A stretch of 64,000 nucleotides of DNA, taken from assembly GCF_019925205.1 (NCBI RefSeq), contig NC_083560.1:67221266-67285265 (forward strand), in the 5' to 3' direction. Positions 23,543 to 36,500 of this stretch are shown here, one piece after another; position 1 is the first letter of the stretch, and each line of letters begins with the position of its first letter. A model generated the notes under the pieces. That model saw only the letters and a program-made list of their open reading frames with translations, was not told the DNA's origin and searched no databases. Position numbers and translations under genes: made by a program. Source of the stretch: Metopolophium dirhodum (lineage: Eukaryota; Arthropoda; Insecta; Hemiptera; Aphididae).

Positions 23543-24840
23543 GTCTGTCATCACCTTTTAGGACAGTAAAAGTGCTTGGATTTTCTTCAACAGTAACTTT
23601 TCTGATAAAAAAGTGAATCTAGTTGGTACTTTGGGGGGTTAAAAGTAAATATTTCCCAGTAATTTTCAAAAGCGACGTGAAAAACAAAAGAAAAATTAAG
23701 GAAAAACGGAAATTTTTACGCAAAATCTGTTTTCCAGACAATCGATTTTGGTTTTTGGTGTAACTCTAAAACAAATGACCGTAGGGACATTGTCAATTTC
23801 CATTTTTTTTAGTTTTTTTTTCTATAAATATCAATACAATTTTACCTGTTGAGTAAAAAAGCTTGAAAATTTAATAGAAGGCCTATGATTTAATCCTAGG
23901 TTATTGTTTCAAAGGCAGATGAAAAAAATTAAAAATCCTTTGTCACAGTTTTTGTTTATAAGCATTTAAAGTTAAAATTTTGACAAAATACTGAAAAATT
24001 ACGAAAATTAGCAAATTATTTTGAGTTGAGAATTCATAAAAATTTTTCTTTTTAAATCTAAGATTTGAAAATGTAATATAAGATTACAAATAAGTTTGTC
24101 TACCTTTATCAAAAAAAAAATGTCTACAAGAAAAAATTAAATTTTTATGAGCGTCTGAAATTTATATTTTTACAACATTTGATATTCACTCGATTTCTCA
24201 TGTAATAATTTTCTTATTTTATTGTTATTAAAAAACGAATGACTATAGATACTTGAAAATTTCACTGAATGTTTATATTAGCATTTTCTATACACGATAA
24301 AATTTTGAAAATATTTTGACTCTTTTTGAGCTGTTTACGGACATTGTCAGTTTTAAATTTTTTTAGTTTTTTTTTTCTATAAATATCAAATTTTATTTGT
24401 TGGGTAAAAAAGCGTGAAAATTTAATATAAGGCTCCTGATACATCGTTCTAATAGCAATTGAAAAATATTAAAAATACATAGGCACAATTTTTTTTTATA
24501 AGCATTTAAAGTTCAAATTTTGACAACATTTATCAAATTTATAATTTACTAATTATTTTGTAGTTAAAAATTTATAAAATGTTTAATTTTTATGGCTAAG
24601 GATTGAAAATTTAAAACAAGGCTCCACGTAAATAGGTTATATATAAATTACTTTATTCACAATAATATCATCAAATATACTTGGTAATATCATAGGCTGA
24701 CTGGCCGTTTTCGCTCAGAATCGTTTTTCTTATACAATGATATTATATCATTGAATTAAAATTTAACACCATTCATTGCAGTGACCCATTTGTAACCTAC
24801 TGTACAGCAGAGCGACATCCACTTACCCACCTTTTTTTTA
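23543..24840 (+). repeat. Repeat family A, copy 6 (near full length)
   Basis: Begins GGTCTGTCATCACCTTTTAG and runs about 1.3 kb to ACATCCACTTACCCACC. It aligns along its length with the reverse of 3965-5345 and its right 600 bp with copy 1. The outermost left end (the GATTCTGAGCG block) is missing. The minus-strand open frame at 24262-24444 is internal to the repeat. Confidence 0.85.
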
Positions 24841-25250
24841 CTTTTTATCCCTCTAAAATTTAATACCGTTATCTGACTTTTACCGACACGTGAATCCTTC
24901 TCTCGTCATGGTTATTTTAAACAAATGGTTCGTTATTGTTTATGTCCCATTGATGTACACTCACTTTTATAAATGTATAGTTTCATTACCGAACTTATGT
25001 CGATATGTCGTATATTTGTGTATAAAATATAATAAATGCTCTGTATCATTTAATATATTTGTTTTTTTTGTGAAATCGCAATTTGTATTCATCGTTGAAC
25101 AAGTATAAATAATTGGTTTGAGCATTTGAATATAGGTGGTGTTTGTCGTCTATATGCACGTATAAGTATATTTATTAAGTAGATATCAGCGCATTATTTG
25201 TTTTCTCTGTCTGACCCATGTGTAACATTAAAAATTTATGTTTATTAAAA
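24841..25250. other. Non-coding AT-rich DNA
   Basis: No supported feature. A plus-strand open frame of 72 codons (24890-25108) is hydrophobic but shows no family motif. Confidence 0.45.
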
Positions 25251-25522
25251 TCAACCCAGTGTTGTTACTTTTAATATTAGAGTGAATTCACCTAATGGCC
25301 AATATCAAACTTTAATTTAAGAACATTACATGTATCCAGATATTGGCTACTTTATGATATTTTAATTTATATGTAAGTTATTTAATTTGAAAATGCTTAT
25401 AAATTGTAAGAATTTAAATATTGTATAATAGCCAACGTAGAGGCGCAGAGGTAATGTTCTTAGCTTAATGTTTGATAATAAGGGGTTCACTGTAATATTA
25501 AAAGTAACAACACAGGGTTGGT
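25251..25522. mobile_element. MITE with about 75 bp inverted ends
   Basis: The left end TCAACCCAGTGTTGTTACTT and the right end, read in reverse, CCAACCCTGTGTTGTTACTT, both continue through TTAATATTA, GTGAA and CAAAC to AAGAACATTAC. The arms are about 75 bp with scattered mismatches and enclose about 120 bp of AT-rich centre. No clear target duplication is visible. No coding. Confidence 0.75.
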
Positions 25523-25639
25523 TCGCTGCTAATCATGTAGCACATGATCAGAGAGAGAAATTACCAATGACGTGCTGACATCATCTTAATTATATAATCA
25601 TATTATATTAGTTACAATAGTATAGTGTGTATAGTAAAA

Positions 25640-25774
25640 ATGCAGGGAAGTGAGCTATTTCAGTCAAGGTTGACGTGTGTAGTACGAGCCGCAGGCGAGG
25701 GCAGCATTTCGCCCAAGACCAAAATTGCCTTCCCGCACGAGCCACACACACAATTTTTTGTCACGCCTCTGCAT
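25640..25774. mobile_element. Short element with 14 bp inverted ends
   Basis: ATGCAGGGAAGTGA at the left and, in reverse, ATGCAGAGGCGTGA at the right enclose a GC-richer centre (GAGCCGCAGGCGAGGGC, CTTCCCGCACGAGCC). The inverted ends and GC contrast suggest a MITE. No duplication of the target was identified. Confidence 0.4.
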
Positions 25775-26013
25775 TAATCGATTATGGTAAAGGTATTGTA
25801 GGGATCTATGCAATAACCAGACTATTCTACAAAAACAATATTTCATGAAAGAAGTGATTTGGTTTTATTTATTTTAAGCGTCATGCATGGAGGTAACAAT
25901 ATATGAATATAAGATATGTAACCAAAAGTTTATATTTTGCTCAATATTTTGTAAGGACCGCTGTATAGATTTCAGTGCCTGGTTATGTAGGGGATACGCG
26001 TGATATACCTACG

Positions 26014-26084
26014 CGCCCAGCACTTTTGGGGATTTCCATTTTACCGCCCGGCACTATGGGTATTCCCACTTTACCACCCGCTGG
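26014..26084 (+). repeat. Tandem pair of about 31 bp units
   Basis: Units start CGCCCAGCACTTTTGGGG at 26014 and CGCCCGGCACTATGGGTA at 26045, each ending ACTTTAC or ATTTTAC, with a third partial unit CACCCGCTGG at 26075. The open frame reading through them has no recognised homologue. Confidence 0.55.
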
Positions 26085-28734
26085 ATGGAAAAAGGTCGCT
26101 TTCCAACGCTTCAACCATCATCAAAAACTAAATTTTCTGTGCAAGCGTGACAAAAATATTATTTTATTAAAAGTTTATGTATCTACTATATTGGCGCAAG
26201 CGTCCGTTACTCAGTTTACGTTAAACTGGAAGGTAAACAGACAATTATAATTTATAATGATGTCCTCAGATGTTTATTAAGAAGAAATAAACTGAGAAAT
26301 CCTACATCGTTATTATTGGTTAATATCAATGAATATTATTACTTATTTGTGATTATACACGAAAATTGAGACACACTAAAATATTATGATTTATAGGTAA
26401 TATGTGATATATAGCCGTATATAGCTTCCATGGGCGTAATTTAATAAATTTAAAAAAATGATTAATGTCATACATTTTGTAATATAAATATATTTTTGAT
26501 ATAATACATAAATATTAAACTTTATATATAAATAGGAATTATGTGTATTAAATAAAACATTGTAGGTAATAGGTACTTACCAATCTTTGTCACTAAAAAG
26601 GTTTTCAAAGTGTTTAAATAGCATCACGAGTCACGATTAGTATAACCATCTTAATCACCAATGTAGTATAATTACAATGTTTCTGATAAGAGATATGTAT
26701 CTGGTTCATGTAGATCGGTCATATTTTACTTGTGTAGTATGAATGTATACGATATTTAGCCAATAAAGAATTAACATTTTCAAATTTAGCCAACTTTTTA
26801 GCATTACTTTTGGTCACATAACGAATAAAGTTAGTTTTCAATATTCAATATAATCCCAGTAGGTTATAAAAGGATTGAAGTGATGATGTTCTGTCTTTGT
26901 CAAACTCACATGCATCATTGGAATTCAAATGTGTTATATTTTATATTTCCAAAGAAAAAATTAATCTTGCAAAGTGATATGAAATTCTGAAGACAGATTT
27001 GAAACTGTCATTTAGTCTACTTAAGTTCACCTTTCCCAAACTTTTGGTTCTCCTCTCAAAAAATTGAAACATGAATATTTTTTAATATCTATTTTTTGAT
27101 ATAACTTTTTAGGATTTAGGTGGATAAAACAAAAACAGTCTTTGGCGAAATCATAATTTGTGATATATAGTGTATTTAACTGCTGTTCGAATCGCTATTA
27201 TCAATTATGTGAAGTATTGTATTATAGTATTGTTACTCGTATTATTCAAAATTTTTTTCGTAAAATGTATTTAATATCCACGATGATAAATTTCAGCGAT
27301 TTTAATGATTTATTTATATTTAGTTCTTTTTGCGATAGTTTATTTGCTGACAACTTAAAATATTGCATATACTGAGTAAATTAAATTTTATTTCTCATGA
27401 ACTAGAGAAGTGAAATACAGGAAGTTTGCCTCTAAAAACTGCTCTCCAGTATCTAAATATAAATTCTCAAAAATATAATTACTCATCCACATCAAGTTTC
27501 ATATACAGAACACTCTTATCCTAGTATATTACTGTTTGGTGGTGGTGCTGCTCGATGGTTCCTTGGGGAACAACTTACTATTATACATTATTAATTTATT
27601 ATTAATTCTATAACATCTTGTGGATTTTCTTGCAACACAAGTTTACTACAAGTTTGCGTTGCTCTTAATCGAATATTGTGTATTTAGTATACAATATACA
27701 TAGGTACTTATTATATAAGTAGGCATAATAGTATATATATTTTTATTTTTTTTAGTTATTTTAAAATATTGAATCCCCACCCGAATTTTGATTAATGGCG
27801 TATCTGTGTAAACTCTAAACATATTATATGGTACCTATATTATACTATTCATATATTTCACAACATCGTTACTTTTTAATAATATTTATTGGCTATTTAA
27901 GTCACTCGGCCAGTGTTGTATATTTGAAGCTCAACCTGCAAGGTGCCTCGAGGGAGGCGATTAAAACTGTTTTATACAACTCTTAAATCGGAGGCCCTCC
28001 ACGTCCTACATTTTATCAACTTCTTGATTTTTTTAACGGTAAATTTTTGTTTAATGCTTATTTAACAATTTAATTATTACAGATATAATTATAAATATAT
28101 TAAAAAAAACAAAGGCCCGGCTACCGAGAGGAAGGTTATCCATCCACCTTTCCTTACAATACTACGTCACTGCACTCGACGTAGAAACTGTATATATATT
28201 ATAAATAAAGCGAGTACGCACGTGTCACCTTCGCAAAAACAGCCTCTCTCGACGACGTCACCTGCAGAACTGCTGACTTGTTATTATTATTACGCGTTCT
28301 TTCACACGCCATACCAATATATACCACTATTACACTATATTATATACGATTTTCGAGTGATGTTTTCATCTGAAGTAAGCCCGCTGTATAAAATAGTGTC
28401 ACAAATTTACACTTTATTGGTGAAAAGAAATATACGAGTTCATCACGTACACGCCATAGCAGTGATACTAGTTATTACATTCTCTGGTATCTCGTTTTTT
28501 AACCAAACATACTATTTAGCATTTTAACATAATTTAATTAACTGCAGCAGTATTTGATAGTAATATATGAGTACTGTGAACTCAGTTGTGATTATTAAAC
28601 TCAACACAAAGGTTATAATATAATATACAGTGCCATGTTTAGATGTGGAACTAGAGGTGAGACTGTGAGAGCATATTCCATGGCCCAGGAGTAGTTATCT
28701 CGTGTGACAAACTTTTAATGTGTGTTTTGTAGGC
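26085..28734. other. Non-coding DNA, part of the presumed intron
   Basis: Mostly AT-rich. A GC-richer patch at 27,905-28,165 contains GGTGCCTCGAGGGAGGCGA, GGCCCGGCTACCGAGAGG and a CTACGTC...GACGTAG hairpin; it may be a decayed transposon but has no identifiable ends. No gene is supported; the 101-codon open frame at 28222-28527 lacks motifs and splice support. Confidence 0.4.
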
Positions 28735-29380
28735 CGTATATATCATTTGCGCGTCGCCTGCTTACCTGTGCCAAAATATCGTAAGTTTAGTCTTTGCGCA
28801 TCAATGGCCGATTATCATTTGTCTATTGTCTATTTACCCGCACCAAATTATCGTACATTATATTATGCGCATTGACATTCTGAACAATTATAGATGGGTA
28901 TACAAATTATTTTTAAATGGAAATGCAACGATTGTCATATAACATATTATGTAATAAATAGATACAAACAATTAAAAATGAATTTCATTAATTCAATTGA
29001 ATTGTAGTCATAATTATATAAATATTATATAGATAATGAATAATATAAGATTTTTAAGTTTAAAAATAATAAAGATACATAGCAATTAGCAATAAGTTTT
29101 TGTCAAATAAGCATTTAAAGTAAAAATGTTGACAAAACTTATCAAAATCTTTTTTTACTTTTTTTTTTAGTAAAAAGATGTATTTAATTTAAAGTCTAGT
29201 TTTTTACGTTCAGGAGACCGTTGTAAATGATAGATATCACTAGAAAACAACTTGCGAATTTTGGTATACACCATTTTTCAGTTCCTTGTTAAATAATATT
29301 GATGCGCAAATAATGTACGGTCTTTTAAATGGTCAATGCGCAAATTATGTATAACCCGAAGATCGAACGATGCGCAGTTG
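28735..29380. repeat. Cluster of TGCGCA-centred repeats in both orientations
   Basis: At least six copies of a short repeat related to CGTACATTATTTGCGCAT: plus orientation near 28746, 28793 and 28864, inverted near 29301, 29337 and 29369. The arrangement, left copies one way and right copies the other, resembles subterminal repeats of a DNA transposon about 640 bp long. The centre also holds an 80 bp piece (29095-29170) resembling repeat family A. Confidence 0.45.
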
Positions 29381-30399
29381 TCTTAAAAAAACGTCAAAAT
29401 TAACAATAGTGACGAGAAAACGATAACCGGCGGTTTTGTAGTTTTACAAAAATATTGGAAAATATATTTACTAAAAAAAAAAAATGTTTACGTAGGTAGT
29501 GGATGTATTATAATATTTTATAAACATTAATCTTTCAGTTTTTAGCCACGATGTACAATTATATGTATTTGTATTATTATATAGTGATTTAATTATATTT
29601 ATTATAAAATATTTTGCGATGTGCAAGAGCGAGTAATAAAAGGCAGTCCCATACAATTCGCCTCTGGGTGTAAATTTTGTTAACAATGGCATTGATACAA
29701 TAATATACGTTTGTAAAAGATGTTTGACACGAGATACAATTTTATTTCGAAAATGCCGATTAAAAAAAAAACAAATAAAAAACTTATAGCGCCACGTGGT
29801 GTATATTATCATTTATTATAATTATGGTATTTTTCAGCTACAACACGAGTTCTTTTAGCGAGGCCACGTGTATTCTACCTTGTTAAGAGGTAAAATAAAT
29901 AGTATTAGATATAATACCATATTATCGTTACCTATATACTTGAATATTCAATTCTTTTGTTTCGGAAATGTCGTGATCACAAGAAATCATTAAGGAAACT
30001 TAAATGTTATGTAATACCATAATACTATTGATTAATTTACGATTAAGTGGTAATTTTCTAAATATAGTAAATAAAATAATAAATATACTTACACATCATT
30101 TATAATACGCGTATATATACGTACTTAATTAAATACAATTTACAATTCAACTGATTTAAGTAGCTAGGTAATAACAAATTGTATTAAATCATGATTTGTA
30201 TAAATAATTTAAACTGCATTGACTAATATATATATAACTAAATTTTGTACGTAAGTCTGTGTATAAACTGACCAAATTTATAAAATTAAACATTTTGATT
30301 TTTTATTTGACAAGAGTTCGATTCAGCAAATTGTAACAGTGTAGATAAGAGCCTTCTACAGTTCTACATACCTACTTCTTAGTAGAACATTTTAAATCA
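29381..30399. other. Non-coding AT-rich DNA
   Basis: No supported feature. A minus-strand open frame of 113 codons (29471-29812) is Tyr/Phe/Ile/Asn-rich, as expected by chance in this base composition. Confidence 0.45.
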
Positions 30400-32045
30400 T
30401 GATCGCAGCAATGAATGTATTGATTCGATTTTCAACTTCAGTATCTTTTATGATTGTAAAGTGAATCTAGTTAGTACTTTAGAGAGGGCAAAAAAGTGTC
30501 AAAAAAGGGTAAATCAAACAAATATTTAAGAAAAACAGGGATTTTTACGCAAAACCAGTTATCGACAAGATAAATTTAGGTTTGTAAGTTTGTTTGGTGC
30601 AACTAAAAACTAATATCCTTAAATATTTTAAATTACTTAGTTGACTTGGGTTAGAAATGTATAAAAGCATAAAACATTTTCTATTTAAATCTAATATAAT
30701 AAGTTTACCTGGCGTCTAGTCGTCCTTCTAGTTTACCTCATAAGTTTTACTACCTTTAACAAAAAAAAATGTACCTACCGGAAAGTCAAACTAATTTTTT
30801 ACGAATGTTTGAGGTTTTAATTGTTCAGGTACTTATTGGATTTTCAGCCGTAAATTATTAATAATTCTCATCGAATTTAGTTTTTTTCTTTAGATGTCAA
30901 AAAGCTTGTAAATTTGATACAAGGTTCATCATAAATTGTTATAATAACAGTTAAAAATTATTTAAAATATTATATATTATACTAGCTGATCCCGTGCACT
31001 TCGTTGCCCGTTAAATGTACCAACTCTATGTCTCTATATGACTCAAACTTTGTTCAATTCGTTATTTTATATTCGGTGTATGGTGTTCGAAATGTATCTT
31101 AACTTTTCTGTTTCCTGGAATAAAAATTCTGATTCGCAGCAGTATAGGCAATAGGGTAGGCAATATCAGGTAGGCAATTTATCCGTGGTAGGTCGCGGAC
31201 CCAGTGCTATTTGTACGTAAGTGTAGGATTTAACTCTAAATTATCGAAGTTATACCAAGTTAATTTTGATATTATAATATAATTCGAATTGATGCCAGCT
31301 ATTGTACCTGATCCGCCCAAATAACCAATGGCAACCAATAATAAATAATTACTAATTTCTACTGTAGAGTGTAACCAATGGCAACTATTAATAAATAAAA
31401 ATAAAATTTCCAATTTCCATCTTGAACCTCAATGTCCCTGTTTGAGCAGCTATTTAAAATGCGAATTTCGAAAAATCCTTTCTTAGTACATAGTAATAAA
31501 TACATTTACTGAAAATTTCATATCCATAGCTTCAGCAGTTCCGGCTAGGCGATGATGAATCACCCAGGACAAGTCTTTTTATATAATATATATAGATATA
31601 GATAGGCATGACTTTTTTTTGTATGCATTCAAAGTTTAAAATTTGACAAAAATTTGTAAATTATTCTGTATACTTATTTACAAACTTACAAATATATGAA
31701 ATGTTCAGTTTTTATAGTTAAGGGTTGAAAGTGTAAAATAAAGTATGTCATAAGTAAAGTTGTTCATACTTGTCATAATAAATATTTAGGTATACACTTT
31801 GTTCTATTACCATTTTATGTCCAAATGTTTACGAAATTAGATATTTAAACGAAGAATAACGATTTTTAGTTATTTTGTTGTAATTTAAAAATATTATTTT
31901 AATATAGGCTGACTGACAGTCTCCCTCAAAATAATTTTTTATATACAATGATATTATATAATTGAATTAAAATTGAACAACATTCATTACAGTGACCCAC
32001 TTGTTAACCTACTATATAGCAAAGCGGTATCCACCTTTTTTAAAT
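30400..32045 (+). repeat. Repeat family A, copy 7, split by a nested insertion
   Basis: The left part (30400-30971) begins GCAATGAATGTATTGATT and includes GTGAATCTAGTTAGTACTTT. The right part (31604-32045) resumes at GCATGACTTTTTTTTGTATG, matching the family's GGCACAATTTTTTTT junction, and ends AGTGACCCACTTG...ACCTACTATATAGC. Together they make a nearly full copy about 1.0 kb long, interrupted at a defined point. Confidence 0.75.
30972..31603 (+). mobile_element. Nested non-LTR-like insertion
   Basis: About 630 bp inserted into repeat family A. It starts TACTAGCTGATCCCGTGCAC and CTTCGTTGCCCG, and ends GGCGATGATGAATCACCCAG, GACAAGTC and a TATATATAGATA microsatellite tail. The simple-repeat tail and the absence of inverted ends suggest a 5'-truncated RTE-like LINE or a SINE. 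Its middle matches 2500-2650. No RT frame is left. Confidence 0.55.
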
Positions 32046-33369
32046 CAATTATTTAGGAAATACTACAAAAATATATATTTAATATATCGTACAATATTAC
32101 TATTGAAATAATAATATGGATTATGTATATTATCGTGTATGTGGCCGTCCGTTGAATATCATTTATACGATTTAGCCATTTAGGATTTACGGTACTTTTT
32201 TAGTGAATTATTTTGAGTAGATATCTAAAACTTGATCTAATATCTATTATCCATCCACAATCCACATACAGTCATTGAAATCTCTTCAAGGAACATCGGA
32301 TCGTACCTACGCATGGTGGTTATAATCATATACATTTCACGGGTTCGATATAATATTATATGAAATATTTTAAAATAGTTTACGAGAAGATCGTTACGAC
32401 GGCAAAAAGGGTAAGTCTCTATCTCTTTCTCTCTCTCATTAATATATCGCAGAAGAGATTTATTTACACCACGTTTTTCGTTGTCTAAAATTAAACCATA
32501 CGAGCTGACTGCTCGACGCACCCATATATATTATAATATATTATATTATATAATACTCCCTTTCGTATAGATACATGCAGACGGACGGAAAAATATAAAG
32601 GTACACTTGTTCGTAATAAAAGGACAAAGTTAAGTAATTTCTTATTTTAAACCCCATTACTAAAGTTATCTCAGTTTAACTCAAAAAGTATATATGCCTA
32701 CACCTATTATGCGTTTATTTTTGTTTCGTCATGTACTCGTGTCCTGCACCAGGCCACCGTTTTCCCTTTTTAATTCGTTGAACTGATTTACTAAAAGTCC
32801 AAAAGTATATAAGTTTGTTATTTCGTCACCCACAATTTATATTCTAATTTTTGGAACGTTTGTAAAACATTACCGCCATTACCCAAAGACCATATTTATT
32901 TATCTTTTATAAGAATGTCTTATAAAGGCTCAAACTTTTTTTTTCAAACTAATAGGTATCTAAGTAGGTATTTCCTTTATTTATTGTAAATTGTTGAGTG
33001 ATTTTTTTTTGGAAAATGTCTATGTACCTACCTAAATTAGAGGTTTAAAATGTTAATTGTTGGGTAACAAGCACCATATGTACCTAACATATAATATACC
33101 TATATTTTTCACGTTTAGTCGTGCAACATTTTACTTGAAACATTTGTTTAGCTCCATATCATCTAAGATTGTTATCATTAACTATTTTTTTTAGTACATA
33201 ATATTATTATTATAGTTTAATAACTTTCGATTTAGAATATTTTTTGAGAGTGACGAGAGTGGAAATATTATCGTTACGGGGCCTAAACGTGTTATATTGT
33301 TCGGAATTTAAGACATAACTGATGATGGTCTGTATAAATATATAATATATTATGTACATTGTATACACG
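32046..33369. other. Non-coding AT-rich DNA
   Basis: No supported feature. The 94-codon minus-strand open frame at 32237-32521 has no recognised motif and no splice context. Confidence 0.45.
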
Positions 33370-33540
33370 CGATGAGAAGAGGGTGTGCGATGAGCAGAAA
33401 TATTTTCCGTATCTACACGAGCGCCCGAGCGAGTGCGCGCGTGTGTGAGCGCATTCCTATGACGTTCACGCGCGGGCGGCCGTGTACGAATACGTCACCG
33501 CCGTCGCCGCTCCGTCGTCGTGACGTTCATTCTGTCTCTG
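33370..33540. promoter_or_regulatory. Isolated CpG-rich block with CRE-like sites
   Basis: A 170 bp GC/CpG-rich island far from any exon. It carries two identical TGACGTTCA sites (33460-33468 and 33521-33529) and TACGTCA (33491-33497), matching CREB/ATF-type half sites, with CGCGCGTGTGTGAGCGC and CACGCGCGGGCGG. It could be an intronic enhancer or an alternative promoter of the gene that starts at 15 kb. Function is inferred from composition and motifs only. Confidence 0.35.
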
Positions 33541-36500
33541 GAATAATATAACTAGCGATCTATATAATAGCCGTTTAGATATTAGGTATTAATACTATTA
33601 TTATTATTACATCAAGTATTACCGTGTACTAGTTAATACCTACTTATAATATTGTAATAATATTAATTAGGTAATAATTATTAATTATTATATATAAATA
33701 TATTATGAGTTATGATTACATAACGACGATGTCGGATGAGCTTATGGTTCAGTCATAGCGTAGTTCTGTGGGAAAATTTTAGCGGGCTTAAATATTGGTA
33801 GCTATATTATATGTGTCTGTATGAATACATTTAAGTACTATACCTACCTACCTACTTAAAACTTAAATTTGTTTTAATATTCAGCGTATAATTATTTAAT
33901 AATTGAATACATTTATTAATAACAGTTAAGGAGAAACGTACAATACTGATAGGGATTTAACTTAAATGCTCCAAACATGGACTAAATTAATTTATATGCA
34001 CTTTAAAAGCATATCAAATATGCACATACTGTGCATTGAAAAAAATAAAAAAAATAGTTAATTTTGAATAGTCAATACTAAAATGATTCTGTTTCTTTGC
34101 CTTTCAAATCTACAATCATTTTACAATACACTATGAAGCAGTGTTGTAGAATAAATTCAGTAAAATCATACATTTTATTTTTAATTCATATAAAGTTTTT
34201 AATCATAGATTACTAAATTGAAAAATATGTGAAAACCATGAAATATGTGCACTTAAAATGGTAAAAGTAATATGCTTTTAAAGTTTAAAATATATTAAAA
34301 GTTATCTATAAATATGCAAAAATATATACTGAAATTGTATGATATTTTATTTGTTCAGTATATCTAATGATATTTAACACGCAATGAATCTATTAAACCA
34401 AAAAACATTCAAATGCAACAAAGTTCAAGCCATTTATTAATGTAGATAGGATAGGCCTAATACTTTTCTTGCTATAAGTTATATAAGTAGAAAGTAGACA
34501 ATTATATGATTTATATTTTATTATAATTTAAAAATGATTTTAGTTATAAAAGGTACCAATCATATTATATTATGACGTGTTCATAATTCATATGCTAGTT
34601 AAGCAATTTTTAATTTTTAAAGAAATGGTTTTTTATTGTTACTTCACCATTAAATCTCTTTCAAACGCCTGGTTTCTATCGATCAGGTCAAACGTTTAAA
34701 AAAAAATTTAAGACTCAGTAATCCCACAACGCTCGTATAAGTTGTGTTCTTGCCCTAGAGCTAAGTCCAGATCCACAAAATGTTCATAGTCTTACATATA
34801 TAGTCTTTCTATAGAGTATATATTATAGTTCACTATCTATATTCAATATGTATACCTACTTATTCTTATAGTAATAAAGAAATGATAGGTAATTAATAAT
34901 ATTTTTGAGGTTGAAATAAAAATTGCATTTTTACGTCCACTGTCCAGTATCCAATTTTAAAAATATTTTTGTGAAACCATTTTGTAAATAATTATATATT
35001 TTTTTCTGTACTTAACCTATAATATTTGCAAAGACCTTATAATCACTATCAAAAACTATCCAAGTGTGACTAAAATTAGAATAAATAATTCAAATATCTT
35101 CCTATAAAACTGTTTTTCAAAACCAATCGTAGAAATTATGTCGGCATTATTAAATGAGTGGATTAAAAAAAGATTGCAGCGTGTATAACATGTATATACA
35201 GAAACCGTAGCAAGCAAATGTTGTCAAACAGCTTCATTACTTCGGGAATTTCATTATCTCGTTTCGTTTGTGTCTCGTTATTCATTCGGCTCACGGTATC
35301 GATAAAAATAATAAATGCAAATACCGAAACAGCAGAAAAACTCTATTATATTAATTATAATTATAATGTACACGTCCGCGTTTGCAGCGAAAACGCACAG
35401 TTAAAATATAATTTATTATTTCAATTATTGTGCATCTGCAGGTTATGTTAAGTTGGATTAGGTTAGGCTAGGTTAGTTTAAGATTTATTTCGTATGAACA
35501 ATTCTATCGACCACACATAAGCACATTAGATAACACTTGTATTGTTCTCAAGGGCGTCCACTGGAATTTTTAAGGGCAGACTATTTTCCATTATAAATAT
35601 ATATATTATGTAGATAGGTACATACTTTTTAAATGTTAAGATTATTCATATCAATAAACTAATAGAAAACAACTAAAATAATTTAAAATTCACTTGGCTT
35701 GTTACCTAAGTACCTATCAGTACCAATATCTCATAATACATAACTATATTAAACTGTAGGTAATAATATTTAACAACCTTTTTAAAAACTAGTTGAGAAT
35801 TTAATTTACATACATTTTCACACGCAGCACTCTTGAACTCTTGTATTGTTCTTCTCAATACACTGTGTCAGCACATACTGTCCCAGGTATTCTATCAGTC
35901 CTCAGAGTCTCTAATCTTACTTATTCTCAACATAGGTACTTCAATACAAATAAAAATATTTATTTGATACTGCTTATGTCGTTAATTAATTCAATGCCAT
36001 TAATATTTAAAAATATTGGCACCACATCAATACATCATAATATGCATTGAATTAACAGTATTTCAGACATTTAATAATTTTTTTGTGTGCAGTATAACCT
36101 ACTAGTGACACAATCATTTTTGTAATTCCTGTTTAAATTTTGTAGAAATATATTAATATAACGTTTTAGATTAGTGTTATTTCAAATATGTATTATTATT
36201 GTAATGACATAATATAATATTTATATCAACGTAGATTCGGTGAACAGTATTCCATTAATTCGCTTATATTAAATGACAACTGTAGCTGTAGACAATGAAT
36301 CATTTTTATACAATTTAATATTGTATCATATGCATTGAACTATTTCATGCACCTATAGGATACAATATATAATATCAATTCTCCGGGACTGAATCTAAGA
36401 ATTTTAATACCCAGGGATAATAATACAATACGCCCATTCTCATTCTCATCACAAAGTTAACTTAAATATTTCATTAAAGTATAAGATACTCTTAAAAAAG

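Noticed and set aside
28222..28527. 101-codon plus-strand frame
   Set aside because: Tyr/Ile/Phe-rich after the first 20 residues, typical of chance translation of AT-rich DNA; no motif.
32237..32521. 94-codon minus-strand open frame
   Set aside because: No family motif, no conserved-looking composition and no promoter or splice context.
35450..35485. Telomere-like GGTTAGG run
   Set aside because: Only two or three irregular units (GGTTAGGCTAGGTTAG); too short and irregular, and insects typically use TTAGG arrays of great length.
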